From Pseudorhodobacter turbinis (GTDB taxonomy: Bacteria > Pseudomonadota > Alphaproteobacteria > Rhodobacterales > Rhodobacteraceae): 64,000 nt of DNA. Shown here piece by piece: positions 17,311 through 26,892 of the stretch. The stretch's first letter is position 1; every line of letters starts with the position of its first letter. A program made the translations under genes and the position numbers. Location of the stretch: contig NZ_CP039966.1 in NCBI RefSeq assembly GCF_005234135.1, forward strand, positions 6,155 to 70,154, read 5' to 3'. The notes below the pieces were generated by a model. That model worked only from the letters and a program-made list of their open reading frames with translations. It was not told where the DNA came from and did no database searches.

Positions 17311-18522
17311 ATGACCTCCCGTTTAGAGCGCCACATTTTGATTGTTGTCGAAAACCTGCCGGTTCCGCTGGACCGACGTGTGTGGTTGGAGGCGACAACA
17401 TTGGTGCAGGCCGGATATGATGTTTCGGTGATCTGTCCCATGGGGCGGGGTTGGGACAAGCCTTACGAGGAAATCGACGGCGTTCACATCTATCGCCACA
17501 GCGAGCCGCCAGAGGCGCATTCGGGCGCGATTGCCTATGCCCGCGAATATGCCCATGCGCTTTGGCACTGGTTCCGGCTGTCCCGCCTTGTCTGGAGCAA
17601 GAAGAAATTCGACGTGATCCAGGGCTGTAACCCGCCGGACCTGATCTTTGTTCTGGCGCTTTGGTATCGTCTGTGGGGCGTGCGCTATATGTTTGACCAC
17701 CATGACGTCTGCCCCGAGCTGTTCGAGGCGAAATTCGGCAACCGCGGTTTGCTCTACCGGATCATGCTGATCTGGGAGCGGATGACATTTGCCACGGCTT
17801 CGGTGTCGATGGCGACCAATAACAGTTTTCGTGAAATCGCGATCCGGCGGGGCAAGATGGCCCCCGAGGATGTGTTTGTCGTGCGCTCTGCCCCGCGGAT
17901 CGAAACCTTTGAGGTTGGCCCCGGTAACCGCGATTACCGCAAGGGTGCAAGTACGGTGATGGGCTATGTTGGTGTGATCGGCCAGCAAGAAGGCATGGAT
18001 TTGCTGGTGGAGGCTGCCGACCATCTGGTCAACCGGCTGGGGCAGGGGGATGTACATTTTGTCATCGCCGGTTTCGGTCCCCAGCTTGAAGAAGTGCAGC
18101 GCGATGTGGTCCAGCATGGGCTGGCCGACTATTTCACCTTTACCGGCCCGCTTTATGGCCCGGATCTTCTGGATGCGCTGAATGCGATTGATATCGGCGT
18201 GTCGCCTGACCCCAAAAACGCGATGAACGACATTTCCACCATGAACAAGGTTATGGAATACATGACCCTGGAAAAACCTGTGGTGCAGTTCGACCTGACG
18301 GAAGGGCGTTTTTCTGCCGGGGAGGCATCGCTTTATGCGAAGGCCAACGATCCGATCGCGTTTGCAGAAAAGATAGCAGAACTGATCGCCGACCCCGAAA
18401 CAGGGAAGCGTATGGGAAAAATGGGCCGCAAACGGGTGCTGGATGATCTGTCATGGGGCCATACCACGAAGAACCTGCTGGCCGCCTACGACCGGATTTT
18501 TTCCAAGATGACCGGCCGCTGA
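17311..18522 (+). CDS. Family 4 glycosyltransferase of the polysaccharide locus
   Basis: 403 residues with a GT-B fold of GT4 type. N-terminal domain: ILIVVENLPVPLDRRVWLEA and YDVSVICPMGRGWDKPYEEI. C-terminal nucleotide-sugar domain: VMGYVGVIGQQEGMDLLVEA and STMNKVMEYMTLEKPVVQFD, where the conserved Glu of the EX7E motif is replaced in part by the EYMTLEKP segment. The enzyme acts in the cytoplasm, adding a sugar to the lipid-linked repeat unit. The 280 bp upstream hold two short direct repeats (TATAAATCCGG-like at 17062 and 17085) and lead from repA into this gene. Acceptor and donor are unknown. Confidence 0.88.
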   Translation: MTSRLERHILIVVENLPVPLDRRVWLEATTLVQAGYDVSVICPMGRGWDKPYEEIDGVHIYRHSEPPEAHSGAIAYAREYAHALWHWFRLSRLVWSKKKFDVIQGCNPPDLIFVLALWYRLWGVRYMFDHHDVCPELFEAKFGNRGLLYRIMLIWERMTFATASVSMATNNSFREIAIRRGKMAPEDVFVVRSAPRIETFEVGPGNRDYRKGASTVMGYVGVIGQQEGMDLLVEAADHLVNRLGQGDVHFVIAGFGPQLEEVQRDVVQHGLADYFTFTGPLYGPDLLDALNAIDIGVSPDPKNAMNDISTMNKVMEYMTLEKPVVQFDLTEGRFSAGEASLYAKANDPIAFAEKIAELIADPETGKRMGKMGRKRVLDDLSWGHTTKNLLAAYDRIFSKMTGR

Positions 18523-18540
18523 TCTTGATGTCAGGTGGTT

Positions 18541-19809
18541 TTAGAAGCGGGTGATGAAGGCCCGGCGCAGCTCCAGGAACACGCTGTTGGATTTGGCGCG
18601 GCCCGAGGTGTCACTGTCTTTGATGCGGTGCTTGTAGCCCGCGTCTAGCGCCCAGTCTTCTGTCAGATCACGGCTATAGGTTGCCCCCAGCGTTGTGTTG
18701 ATTGACGACAGATCGGTTGCTGTCTCTTCGGACTGGGACCAGCTTGCATTGAACTTCAGGGCCGACAGCGGCGACAAATCCCGCCCGTAGCCAAGATTCA
18801 GCGATGTGCGCAGACGCTCGCTATCTTCCTCGTTGTCCGAGGAGACATCGCGCGACAGGCCGAGCGTGAAGGTCGCAGTCGGTGTGCTGTGGCTGTAGTT
18901 CGCGGCGGCCGTCAAATAGCCATCCCCGTCAACGCCACGGGTCGCCCCGATCTGCCCCGAGAATTTGCCATTCGGAAATTCCAAGGAACGGCTGACAGAG
19001 GCTGACAAACGCTCACCGTCATCAACGCTTGTTACGCCCAGATTGATAGAGAGGGGGCCGCGCGGGCGGTCCAGTGTCAGGCTGCTGTTCACGGAAAGCG
19101 TGTCGCTGGTGCCGGAGACGGTATCTTCTTCGAACTCGCTGTAGCTGAGCGACAGGTTCAGCGTGGCGGCCTGTGTCAGATCCATGCGGGTAGAGGCGCC
19201 CACTGTGGTGCGCAGGTTGTCGTTCAGGCTGCTGCCGCCAAGGCTTGTCGGGGTGCCACCGCTATAGGTGTTCTCCAGACGGCGGGCAAAGACGCCAAAG
19301 CCGAGCGAGGTAGTGTCACCCCAGTCAAGCCGTGTTTCCAGCATGGTCCTGCGCCGGGTTGCCCCGTTGGCCCGCAATATCTCCAGCCCGTCATCGGACA
19401 GGATATCGCTGTCCGACAGGTCGGTTTCGCTGAGAGATGCGCTGACTTCCAGACGGGAATTGGCGCTGCTCAGGGCGTAATTCAGCGCCACAGAGGGTTC
19501 GACAAAACCATCATCGACAGTGCTGCTGTCGCCATTATAGGCGCGCAGCTTGCCGCCGAAATCCAGTTTGAAACGCTGGGTCCGCGTTTCAGACAGTATC
19601 CCGAAACTTAGATTGGCCACCGATTCAACCGAGGAATCCGGGTCCGTTGCGGAAAGCGAGCGGTTGTCTTGCGCCTCGGCCCGCAGCTTTATGCCAAAGC
19701 TTAATTGAACGCCGCCCGTCTCATAGGCATTTTGCGACATCGCAGTGGTGGCCAATCCACCCAAAAGGGCGACTGAGAAGGCCGTGGTTTTGATGACAGT
19801 AGAGTCCAT
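18541..19809 (-). CDS. Outer-membrane beta-barrel protein of the polysaccharide locus
   Basis: 422 residues from ATG 19809 (AGGAAA upstream). Signal peptide MDSTVIKTTAFSVALLGGLA ending near TTAMSQNA. The rest is alternating hydrophobic and polar beta-strands (for example RTMLETRLDWGDTTSLGFGV, ATLNLSLSYSEFEEDT) ending in LELRRAFITRF, a terminal Phe as in outer-membrane barrels. Similar 'PEP-CTERM system' barrels accompany exosortase-linked export loci and may form the outer-membrane pore or anchor. It lies 43 bp after the Wza-like gene on the same strand, indicating an operon. Export or secretin-like function is inference. Confidence 0.8.
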   Translation of the reverse strand: MDSTVIKTTAFSVALLGGLATTAMSQNAYETGGVQLSFGIKLRAEAQDNRSLSATDPDSSVESVANLSFGILSETRTQRFKLDFGGKLRAYNGDSSTVDDGFVEPSVALNYALSSANSRLEVSASLSETDLSDSDILSDDGLEILRANGATRRRTMLETRLDWGDTTSLGFGVFARRLENTYSGGTPTSLGGSSLNDNLRTTVGASTRMDLTQAATLNLSLSYSEFEEDTVSGTSDTLSVNSSLTLDRPRGPLSINLGVTSVDDGERLSASVSRSLEFPNGKFSGQIGATRGVDGDGYLTAAANYSHSTPTATFTLGLSRDVSSDNEEDSERLRTSLNLGYGRDLSPLSALKFNASWSQSEETATDLSSINTTLGATYSRDLTEDWALDAGYKHRIKDSDTSGRAKSNSVFLELRRAFITRF

Positions 19810-19852
19810 CGGTATTTTTCCTGTCCACATGCAATGTCTGCCGGGGGGCGGG

Positions 19853-20488
19853 TTATTCAAACAAGCGGCGTTGCGGTACAACGATCACATCCCCGTCCAT
19901 CAATTTGGCGCGACTGCTTTGCTTGCCTGCCTCGATCATGGGGTAGTTCAAAGTATAGACGCTCTCGGCCTGGGTCTTGGGGTTGGTACGGCGCAGCTGG
20001 ATACGCTTGGTTGCCGCGAATTTTGTAAAACCGCCCATGACAGCGAACATCTGCAACACGCTTGTGTTGGGGGTCACGTCCAGTTTACCGGGCTTGTTTA
20101 CCTCACCCATCACATAGACAGAGATGCTAGCCGCAGCGCCACCCGTGCGTGCTTCGGCTAGCCGCTCAAGGCTGACAAACACATTGGGGGTTGCCGCAAA
20201 ACTGCTTGCCAGACGCTGTGTCAGGCTGTTTTGCACGGTTTCAACTGTCTGCCCCGAAGCCCGCAGCGTTCCCGCCGAGGGAACCGAGATGCGCCCGTCG
20301 GGGGCGACCAGAACGGTCCGGTTCAGGCTGGAATCTTCCAGTACTTCGATGCGTAGGGTATCCCCCGCACGGATTTTGTAGCTTTGGGCCGCAGCGGGAC
20401 CGGCGATCAGAAGCGCCGCGATGCCGATGGCAAAGGCAGCCTTCATCATTGCAAAGAGATATGAGACAGCAGAAATAGAGCGGGTCAT
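19853..20488 (-). CDS. Polysaccharide export protein (Wza/GumB-like)
   Basis: 211 residues; AAAGGAT ribosome site. Signal peptide to about AGPAAAQ (residues 1-35), with no lipobox Cys, unlike Wza itself. Poly_export domain: YKIRAGDTLRIEVLEDSSLN, RTVLVAPDGRISVPSAGTL and SLTQRLASSF; one SLBB-like domain: SVYVMGEVNKPGKLDV, MFAVMGGFTKFAA and DGDVIVVPQRRLFE. It forms the periplasmic ring that conducts polysaccharide to the outer membrane, working with the Wzz-like protein at 25329. Its short length with a single SLBB domain matches GumB/ExoF-type proteins; the beta-barrel gene downstream may supply the outer-membrane part. Confidence 0.9.
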   Translation of the reverse strand: MTRSISAVSYLFAMMKAAFAIGIAALLIAGPAAAQSYKIRAGDTLRIEVLEDSSLNRTVLVAPDGRISVPSAGTLRASGQTVETVQNSLTQRLASSFAATPNVFVSLERLAEARTGGAAASISVYVMGEVNKPGKLDVTPNTSVLQMFAVMGGFTKFAATKRIQLRRTNPKTQAESVYTLNYPMIEAGKQSSRAKLMDGDVIVVPQRRLFE

Positions 20489-20660
20489 GGTTTATCCTTT
20501 CGGCATATGTCGAGCCGTGCGCGTTACTATGAGGTTTACGTCCTAAGAGGTCAAAGTTTCAAAGGAAAACCCCCTTCATCGTTAAAAAAACAGAACTTCG
20601 AGGGCGGTCGCGGCGGGTTTGCAACATGTTCCCCTGCCGTTGCGTGCTTTGCCGGTTGTG

Positions 20661-23141
20661 TTAGGGTGTGGGTTTCTGGTCCAGCTCTATCAGCGTTTGG
20701 CGCGCGGTTTCAAACTGGGGTAGGGTGCTGTCTCCGGCGCGATCCAATGCATTGGTCAGAGCTGCGCGGGCATCCTCGGCGCGACCCAGGGTGGCATAGG
20801 TCATGCCCAGATGATATTGCACCAATGGATCCGTCGAAAGGGCTGCGGCGGCAGGTTCGAGGTATTCCAGCGCCTCTTGGGTATTGCCGCGCCGATAGGC
20901 AATCCAACCATATGTATCCTGGAACGCTGCGTTCTGGGTGCCACGCAGACGGCGGACGATCGTTGCCGCCCGCGCAAGGCTCTGCTCATCCGTGTGATGA
21001 GTTGCCAGCAGGCTGGCCAGATTGTTGGCGACCAGCGTGTTGCTGCTGTGCAGGCCATAGAGCTTTTCGTAAATGGCGATGGCCCCGTCGATGTCGCCCC
21101 CATTCTCAAGGCTACCGGCTTTTAGGAACAGAAGATTTGACTGCTCGGGGGCTTTTGCCAAGGCGTCATCCAGAACCGTGGCGGCATCTGCGCTACGGCC
21201 CATGCTTTCCAGCATGTTGATCAATATGCGGACGGGGAAATCATTGTTTGGGAAACGGGCGATCAGATCGCGATATCCACGCTCTGCTTCTTCGACTTCA
21301 CCCATCAGGGCATGTAGATTGGCATCCAGCAGTTGCAGGTCGCTGTTGTCGGGATGAGTGGCCAGCGCTTCATCCAGGGTGGCGCGGGCTGCATCCACCT
21401 TGCCGCTGCGGATCTGGGTCTGGACAATCAGCCCCGTTGCGCGCGCAACCTCGGAACCGGATGCATCATCCCCGCCCTGATCGAGCTGTCCCTGCAAAAG
21501 AGCCATGCTTTCATCCGCACGGTTCTGGCCCAATAGGATACGGGCCTGTAGCTCGGTCGTGGCCTGTTGCGCTTGTGGTGTGTCGATCTGGCTTAGGGTT
21601 TGGGCGACGGTTTGGGCTTGGGGCCAATCGCGCGATTGCAGGTGCAAATCGGCGAGGAAAAGCAGCAGTTCAACATTGTTGGGCGCGTTGCGCTGTGCAT
21701 CTGTCAGTACGCTGACCGCGATGGGCATACGCCCCTGAGAGAGCAGGAAGCGTGCATAACGGATGGCCTCGGGAACGGCAGAATTGGTGACCTCGACGGC
21801 AAGCGCCAGCCGTTCGCCCATCAGCTCGGTGTCGCCGTCGCGTTCATGTGCGAGGGCCATCAGCGTCAGGATTTCAGGGTCCTGCGGGCTTTGGCTAAGG
21901 GCGGTGCGCAAATCGACGATTGCCTCGCCGGAGCGGTCCTGATCGATAACGCGGGCCGCACGCATCTTGAGGGCAGCGACATTGCTGGAATCCTCGCCCA
22001 AGACTTCGGCGATTAGCGTATCTGCCGCAGCCGTATCGCCCTGTTCGATGAACATACGCGCCAGCATGGTTTTCATCTTGAGCGTTTCAGCCCCTGGTTC
22101 GGCGTTGCTTAGGATGCTGCGCATGTCGGCGATGGCGCTTTCGGTGCTGCCATCCTCATAATCCATCAACGCCAGCAAGGAACGGTAAAAATCTTCATTG
22201 GCGGTGCCTGTGTTGGCGTCGATTAGACTGTTCAGCTCTTCACGGGCAGCGGGGCGCCCGCGGGCCATTTGCAAGAACTGCACCACGCCCACATGCTTGT
22301 CTGTGGGGCCGGTGACCTCGCCGCTAAGCTCGCGCATATAGGCCTCTGCGCCGTCCAGATCATTTTGTGCGAGGTACCAATTCAGCAAGGCTTTCTGGAT
22401 GTCGACATTATCGGGGTCCATTTGGATCATTTTTTCAAGCTGCGCGCCGGTTCCGGCGACATCGCCGCTGGAGGCCAGCAATTGGGCCTTCAGCATATTG
22501 AGATCCGGTGCCTCGGGGCTCCGCTCAAGCGCCTCATTGACGGTGGGCAAAGCATCTGCCGGTGTATCGCTGCGGACAAGGTTGTCGATCACAATCCGGA
22601 CCAATGCTGCGTTTTCGGGCTGACCGTCGGCGCGTATCTGTTCAAGCAACTTTGTCGCGTCATTGGCCAGCTTGCTGCGCGCCTCTGCATCATTAGCAAC
22701 GGAGGCATTGCGATAGGACAGCGCGATATCAAGCGCCTTTACGTCCGGGCGTTCCGGGGCCAGCCGCAATGCGGCGTTGCCATGGCGCTCAACCTCTTGC
22801 CAGTCGTTGTTGGTAATGGCCATCTGGGCCAAGGTCACGCGCACATCGACCGTATCGGGATATTGCTCAATCAACCGCAGGTATTGGCTATAGGCTTCTT
22901 GCTGGCGACCAAGCTCGATCAGAATATTTGCATATGTCTGGCGGGCATCTTTATGGAAGCCGTCGTGGTTGAATACATTGCGAAGCTCCAGCAAGGCCCG
23001 CTCTGGGTCGCCTTCCTGATAGAGGGCAAGGCCGGATTGATAAAAGTTCTCGGCTTTATCTTCATCGCTTTGGCATCCGGCAAGCAGAAGGCCGGAGCAG
23101 GACAGGATCAACATCAGGAAAAGACGCAAACGGGTCATCAT
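20661..23141 (-). CDS. Large TPR lipoprotein (PrsT-like)
   Basis: 826 residues from ATG 23141; GTG 23150 is an alternative. Lipoprotein signal MLILSCSGLLLAGC with the lipobox Cys at about residue 22. The mature part is a chain of more than fifteen TPR repeats (ENFYQSGLALYQEGDPERAL, ARQTYANILIELGRQQEAYS, and at the end VQYHLGMTYATLGRAEDARA). This architecture matches PrsT, the TPR lipoprotein found with exosortase/EPS loci. It probably faces the periplasm and scaffolds the export complex. It lies on the same strand as the export and sugar transferase genes (172 bp from the Wza-like gene and 123 bp from the transferase). Confidence 0.85.
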   Translation of the reverse strand: MMTRLRLFLMLILSCSGLLLAGCQSDEDKAENFYQSGLALYQEGDPERALLELRNVFNHDGFHKDARQTYANILIELGRQQEAYSQYLRLIEQYPDTVDVRVTLAQMAITNNDWQEVERHGNAALRLAPERPDVKALDIALSYRNASVANDAEARSKLANDATKLLEQIRADGQPENAALVRIVIDNLVRSDTPADALPTVNEALERSPEAPDLNMLKAQLLASSGDVAGTGAQLEKMIQMDPDNVDIQKALLNWYLAQNDLDGAEAYMRELSGEVTGPTDKHVGVVQFLQMARGRPAAREELNSLIDANTGTANEDFYRSLLALMDYEDGSTESAIADMRSILSNAEPGAETLKMKTMLARMFIEQGDTAAADTLIAEVLGEDSSNVAALKMRAARVIDQDRSGEAIVDLRTALSQSPQDPEILTLMALAHERDGDTELMGERLALAVEVTNSAVPEAIRYARFLLSQGRMPIAVSVLTDAQRNAPNNVELLLFLADLHLQSRDWPQAQTVAQTLSQIDTPQAQQATTELQARILLGQNRADESMALLQGQLDQGGDDASGSEVARATGLIVQTQIRSGKVDAARATLDEALATHPDNSDLQLLDANLHALMGEVEEAERGYRDLIARFPNNDFPVRILINMLESMGRSADAATVLDDALAKAPEQSNLLFLKAGSLENGGDIDGAIAIYEKLYGLHSSNTLVANNLASLLATHHTDEQSLARAATIVRRLRGTQNAAFQDTYGWIAYRRGNTQEALEYLEPAAAALSTDPLVQYHLGMTYATLGRAEDARAALTNALDRAGDSTLPQFETARQTLIELDQKPTP

Positions 23142-23264
23142 GGGGCTCACTTAAAACAGGAAACTAACTCGATCGGGCCTCAGACGGATGCCGATAGGGG
23201 CTATTATAGGGGCAACATTCTATAGAAATCGTGAAAGTTCAAGGTGGCTACTGTGATCCGAGGG

Positions 23265-23945
23265 TCAATATCCCGTTGCTTTCAAAACCACACGGACGGT
23301 TGCCGCCAGAATGCGGGTATCATGCGCCAAGGACAGGTCTTTGTTATAGGCCGTATCAAACGCCGCACGATCCGCAAAGGTTGACTCGTTGCGCTCGGAA
23401 ACTTGCCAGCTGCCGGTAATGCCCGGGCGCAGTTCATAATAGTCGTGACCGGGGTAAATCGCTTGTTGCGATGGCATCATCGGGCGGGGGCCGACAAGGC
23501 TCATATCGCCGCGTAAGACGTTCCAAAGCTGGGGCAATTCATCCATGGACGAACGGCGCAGCAGCTTGCCGAACCGTGTGATACGCGGGTCGGATTTCAG
23601 TTTTTGATCGCGCACCCATTCGGCCCGCGCGTCGGCATTACTGGCCAGATAGGCTTCCAGCTTGCTTTCCGCATTCACAACCATGGAACGCAGTTTCCAC
23701 ATTTTATAGAGCTTGCCCTGCGCGCCGACCCGACTTTGAACATAGAAGGGATTGGCACCGTCACGGGCAATCAAAAGCGCTAGTATGGCAATAATGGGAA
23801 CCACAAAAGGGGCAGTCAATAACACGATGACGATATCGAGGACCCGCTTCCCGCCGTTGCGGTAAGGTTTTTTGGATGCCCGCTCGGGCGTAACACGAAC
23901 AGCGCGCTGCGCTTGTTCGGATGTTTCGCTATAATGAACTGTCAT
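23265..23945 (-). CDS. Priming sugar transferase (undecaprenyl-phosphate sugar-1-P transferase)
   Basis: 226 residues from ATG 23945. One N-terminal membrane segment (VLDIVIVLLTAPFVVPIIAI), then the bacterial sugar transferase domain: YKMWKLRSMVVNAE, ITRFGKLLRRSSMDELPQL, and WNVLRGDMSLVGPRPM. It transfers a sugar-1-phosphate from a nucleotide sugar to undecaprenyl phosphate at the inner membrane, the first step in building the repeat unit. Short form without the N-terminal multi-span domain, like ExoY or EpsL. It is divergent from the ATPase/Wzz/kinase operon, so assembly genes on both sides share a control region. Confidence 0.9.
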   Translation of the reverse strand: MTVHYSETSEQAQRAVRVTPERASKKPYRNGGKRVLDIVIVLLTAPFVVPIIAILALLIARDGANPFYVQSRVGAQGKLYKMWKLRSMVVNAESKLEAYLASNADARAEWVRDQKLKSDPRITRFGKLLRRSSMDELPQLWNVLRGDMSLVGPRPMMPSQQAIYPGHDYYELRPGITGSWQVSERNESTFADRAAFDTAYNKDLSLAHDTRILAATVRVVLKATGY

Positions 23946-24387
23946 ATCCAACCAATTTTTTCAGTATCAAAATTACCTCCCCTGTCAGGCAGGGGCGCAC
24001 AGACACGCGGTGCAACAGGCAGTCGTTTTTTGCCCCTTTGGTCCACGCAAACAGCCACTGGCCTCAAGGGGAGTCCGGCCGTCATGCAAAGCTTTTATCA
24101 AGAACAAAGCCAACATCAAAGTTTTTAATAAAATAGATTAAAATTCGGCGTACTTTCCGACAGTGTTCTCCTATTTTGGAAATTGTTAACAGGAAGGAAA
24201 CCCTGAGCCTGGAAGTTGTCGCCTGTGGGTGTCTTTTTAGACAATACAGGCAAAAAACAGGGGATAACGGTTGCGTTTGGCCATAAAAATCGTCATTTGA
24301 TCGCATAAAGCGGATGATAGTATCCTTGGTCGCGTTACGTAGCATTGTCATAGTGCGATCGCCTGATTTGAAAGTCCCCGAGTTGGC
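23946..24387. promoter_or_regulatory. Divergent control region between export operons
   Basis: 442 bases between the minus-strand sugar transferase operon and the plus-strand ATPase operon; both need promoters here. It holds an inverted repeat CCCCTG/CAGGGG at 23979-23984 and 23990-23995 in the leader of the sugar transferase, and several AT-rich blocks (24110-24180). I could not fix promoter boxes with confidence and see no ORF of note. Confidence 0.45.
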
Positions 24388-25326
24388 ATGAATAGTACCC
24401 TCGACATCTACACTCAGTTTTTCGGATTGTCGGAGCGGCCATTCTCGCTGGTTCCCGATCCTGATTTTCTGTACTGGTCGGGGCCGCACAAACGGGCCTA
24501 TTCGATGCTGGAATACGGTATCGTTACACGCGCTCCCATCACATTGATCACGGGCGAAGTGGGGGCAGGGAAAACGACATTGCTGCACCACTTGCTGAAA
24601 TCAGTGGATGATACGGTTCAGATCGGGATGATTGCAAACCCGCATGGTGGTCGCGGAGAGCTGTTGCGCTGGGTGCTTTTGTCACTGGGGCAAGAGGCCC
24701 GCGCAGATGAAGACTATGTGGACCTCTTTGGTCGGTTCCAAGCTTATCTGATCGCGCAATATGCCGCGAACCGCCGGGTTATCCTGATTTTTGACGAGGC
24801 GCAGACCATGACCCGCGAGTCCCTTGAGGAGCTGCGGATGTTCACCAATATCAACGCCAACAAGGATGAGCTGTTGCAGCTCGTTCTGGTGGGGCAGCCC
24901 GAATTGCGGGATCTGGTGCGCCGTCCCGACTTGCGCCAATTCGCGCAGCGGGTCTCTTCGGCGTTCCATCTGCCCGCGATGGATGTGGCAACCGTGCGCA
25001 AGTACATCTCGCACCGTATGTCCAAAGCCGGCGCGACCCATGAAATCTTCCAGATCAAAGCGCGCGATCTTATCTTTGAGGCATCGCGCGGAGTTCCGCG
25101 CCTTGTAAACCAACTTTGCGATCTTGCCTTGGTTTATGCCTTTACCAAAGGTAATAAAACTGTCACGCGCTTGACCGTTCAACAGGTGTTGGATGATGGC
25201 GTGTTTTTTATCGATACTTTGGATGATCCAGATGCGCAGGGACCGGATTCCTCTTCGGGCACAAGCGATCCTGGAAAATCCTCGACTTTGGTGCTGCAAG
25301 GGCACCAGAAAATAAAGGCAGACTGA
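24388..25326 (+). CDS. ExeA-like AAA ATPase of exosortase/EPS locus
   Basis: 312 residues. AAA_22/ExeA-type ATPase: FFGLSERPFSLVPDPDFLYW at the start, Walker A GEVGAGKT at 56-63, Walker B VILIFDEAQ at 131-139, sensor-like LQLVLVGQPELRDLVRR, then a winged C-terminal part (GVPRLVNQLCDLALVYAF). This is the 'XrtA/PEP-CTERM system-associated ATPase' type, found with Wzz and kinase genes in exosortase-linked EPS loci. It is followed after 2 bp by the Wzz-like gene, so it is co-transcribed. It probably energises or regulates assembly of the export complex; the mechanism is not established. Confidence 0.9.
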   Translation: MNSTLDIYTQFFGLSERPFSLVPDPDFLYWSGPHKRAYSMLEYGIVTRAPITLITGEVGAGKTTLLHHLLKSVDDTVQIGMIANPHGGRGELLRWVLLSLGQEARADEDYVDLFGRFQAYLIAQYAANRRVILIFDEAQTMTRESLEELRMFTNINANKDELLQLVLVGQPELRDLVRRPDLRQFAQRVSSAFHLPAMDVATVRKYISHRMSKAGATHEIFQIKARDLIFEASRGVPRLVNQLCDLALVYAFTKGNKTVTRLTVQQVLDDGVFFIDTLDDPDAQGPDSSSGTSDPGKSSTLVLQGHQKIKAD

Positions 25327-25328
25327 GC

Positions 25329-26882
25329 ATGGACTTCAAATACTATTTTTCGCTCTTTCTGAGACGTGTACACTGGTTTTTGCTGTTTTTGGTAATTGGG
25401 TCGACCATAGGTCTGACTTTGGCCAAGGTGTTGCCGCCTGTCTACCGAGCCCAAGCGCGGTTGCTGGTGGAATCCGAGCAGATCCCTGACAGTTTGGCGG
25501 CCTCTACCGTGCAGACCGAGGCGACCGAGCAGCTTGAAATCATCCAGCAGCGCATTCTGACCCGCGACACGCTGATCGAAATGGCCAACCGCCTGAACAT
25601 ATATGGCGCGACCGAGGGGCGGCCTGCGCAGCGGATGGATGCGACAAAGATGGTCGATGACATGCGCGACCGTATCGAAATTGTGACGACGGGCGGATCA
25701 ACCCCGCGCGGTCCGGCGCGGGCGACCCTTGTTGCGGTCAGCTTTGAAGCCCCTACCGCGGCCATGGCCGCCACGGTCACAAACGAGCTGGTAACCCTGA
25801 TCTTGCGCGAAGACGTTAGCATGCGCACCGGTGTTGCGCGCCAGACACTGTCGTTCTTTGAGCAGGAATTGAGCCGTCTGGATAAGGAGCTGGCCGATCG
25901 CGGAACCGTTATTCTGAATTTCAAAGAAGCAAACCAGCAATCCCTGCCGGACAGTCTGGATTTCCGCCGCTCGCAACAGGCTGCCAATCAAGAGCGCCTG
26001 ACAGATCTGGAGCGCCAGGAAGCCGCGCTGCGGGACGCTCGGGCCCGCGCAGTCCGGCTGTATGAAGCCTTTGGTGGTGAGGGTGGCGTGTTGCCACGCG
26101 ATCAGACCAAAGAGCAGCAGCAGCTTCAGGGACTTCAGGATGAATTGGCCGCACAACTGTCGATCCTTTCCCCTGAAAACCCAAAGATCACCTTGCTGAA
26201 AGCCCGCATCAAAGCTGTAGAAGCAATTGTAGAGGCGCAACAAGCGCGCTCAGGCCTGTCGCAAGAAGGTGTTCCACAATCCGCCTATGAGACGCAACTG
26301 GCCGAGATCGACGGGCAGCTTGAATATATTACGGCCCAGCAGACCCGTGTTCAGGCCACTCTTGATAATCTGCGCCAGAGCATCGAGGCGACCCCCGGAA
26401 ACGCCATCACACTTGACACGCTGGAGCGGGACTACGCCAACGTGCGCAAGCAATATGATCTGGCTGTGGCCAACAAGGCCCGCGCCGAAACCGGTGATAT
26501 CATCGAGTCCTTACGTCAAGGGCAGCGGATTTCCATCGTGGAACAGGCCGTCACCCCGACAGAGCCGCAAAGCCCCAACCGGCCGGTGGTTGCCGCAGGC
26601 GGCATTGCAGGCGGCATGATGTTGGGCCTTGGCCTGGTCTTTTTGCTAACGGTGCTTGAGCGTGGGGTCAGACGCCCGGCGGACATCACCGCCAAGCTCG
26701 GGATTACCCCTTTTGTTACATTGCCCTATTTCCGCACCAAAGAAGAGATCGCGCGCCGCCGTGCAATCATCATTGCCATTCTGGTTGCCGGCTTGGTGGT
26801 CATTCCAATCGGTCTGTGGGCCGTAAACAGTTTTATTATGCCGCTCGATCAGATGATCGCACGGTTGACCGGTCGGGGCTGA
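25329..26882 (+). CDS. Wzz/GumC-like polysaccharide chain-length protein
   Basis: 517 residues. Wzz domain: FLLFLVIGSTIGLTLAKVLP membrane segment near residue 17-37, then PPVYRAQARLLVESEQIPDS. A long periplasmic coiled coil spans about 165-375 (RQTLSFFEQELSRLDKELAD, LERQEAALRDARARAVRLYE). A GNVR-like TLERDYANVRKQYDLAVANK precedes a second membrane segment at about 415-435 and, unusually, a third near 482-502 (AIIIAILVAGLVVIPIGLWA). It lacks a kinase domain, which is encoded separately by the next gene. It sets chain length and bridges to the outer-membrane exporter. Confidence 0.92.
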   Translation: MDFKYYFSLFLRRVHWFLLFLVIGSTIGLTLAKVLPPVYRAQARLLVESEQIPDSLAASTVQTEATEQLEIIQQRILTRDTLIEMANRLNIYGATEGRPAQRMDATKMVDDMRDRIEIVTTGGSTPRGPARATLVAVSFEAPTAAMAATVTNELVTLILREDVSMRTGVARQTLSFFEQELSRLDKELADRGTVILNFKEANQQSLPDSLDFRRSQQAANQERLTDLERQEAALRDARARAVRLYEAFGGEGGVLPRDQTKEQQQLQGLQDELAAQLSILSPENPKITLLKARIKAVEAIVEAQQARSGLSQEGVPQSAYETQLAEIDGQLEYITAQQTRVQATLDNLRQSIEATPGNAITLDTLERDYANVRKQYDLAVANKARAETGDIIESLRQGQRISIVEQAVTPTEPQSPNRPVVAAGGIAGGMMLGLGLVFLLTVLERGVRRPADITAKLGITPFVTLPYFRTKEEIARRRAIIIAILVAGLVVIPIGLWAVNSFIMPLDQMIARLTGRG

Positions 26883-26892
26883 GGAGCGCGTT

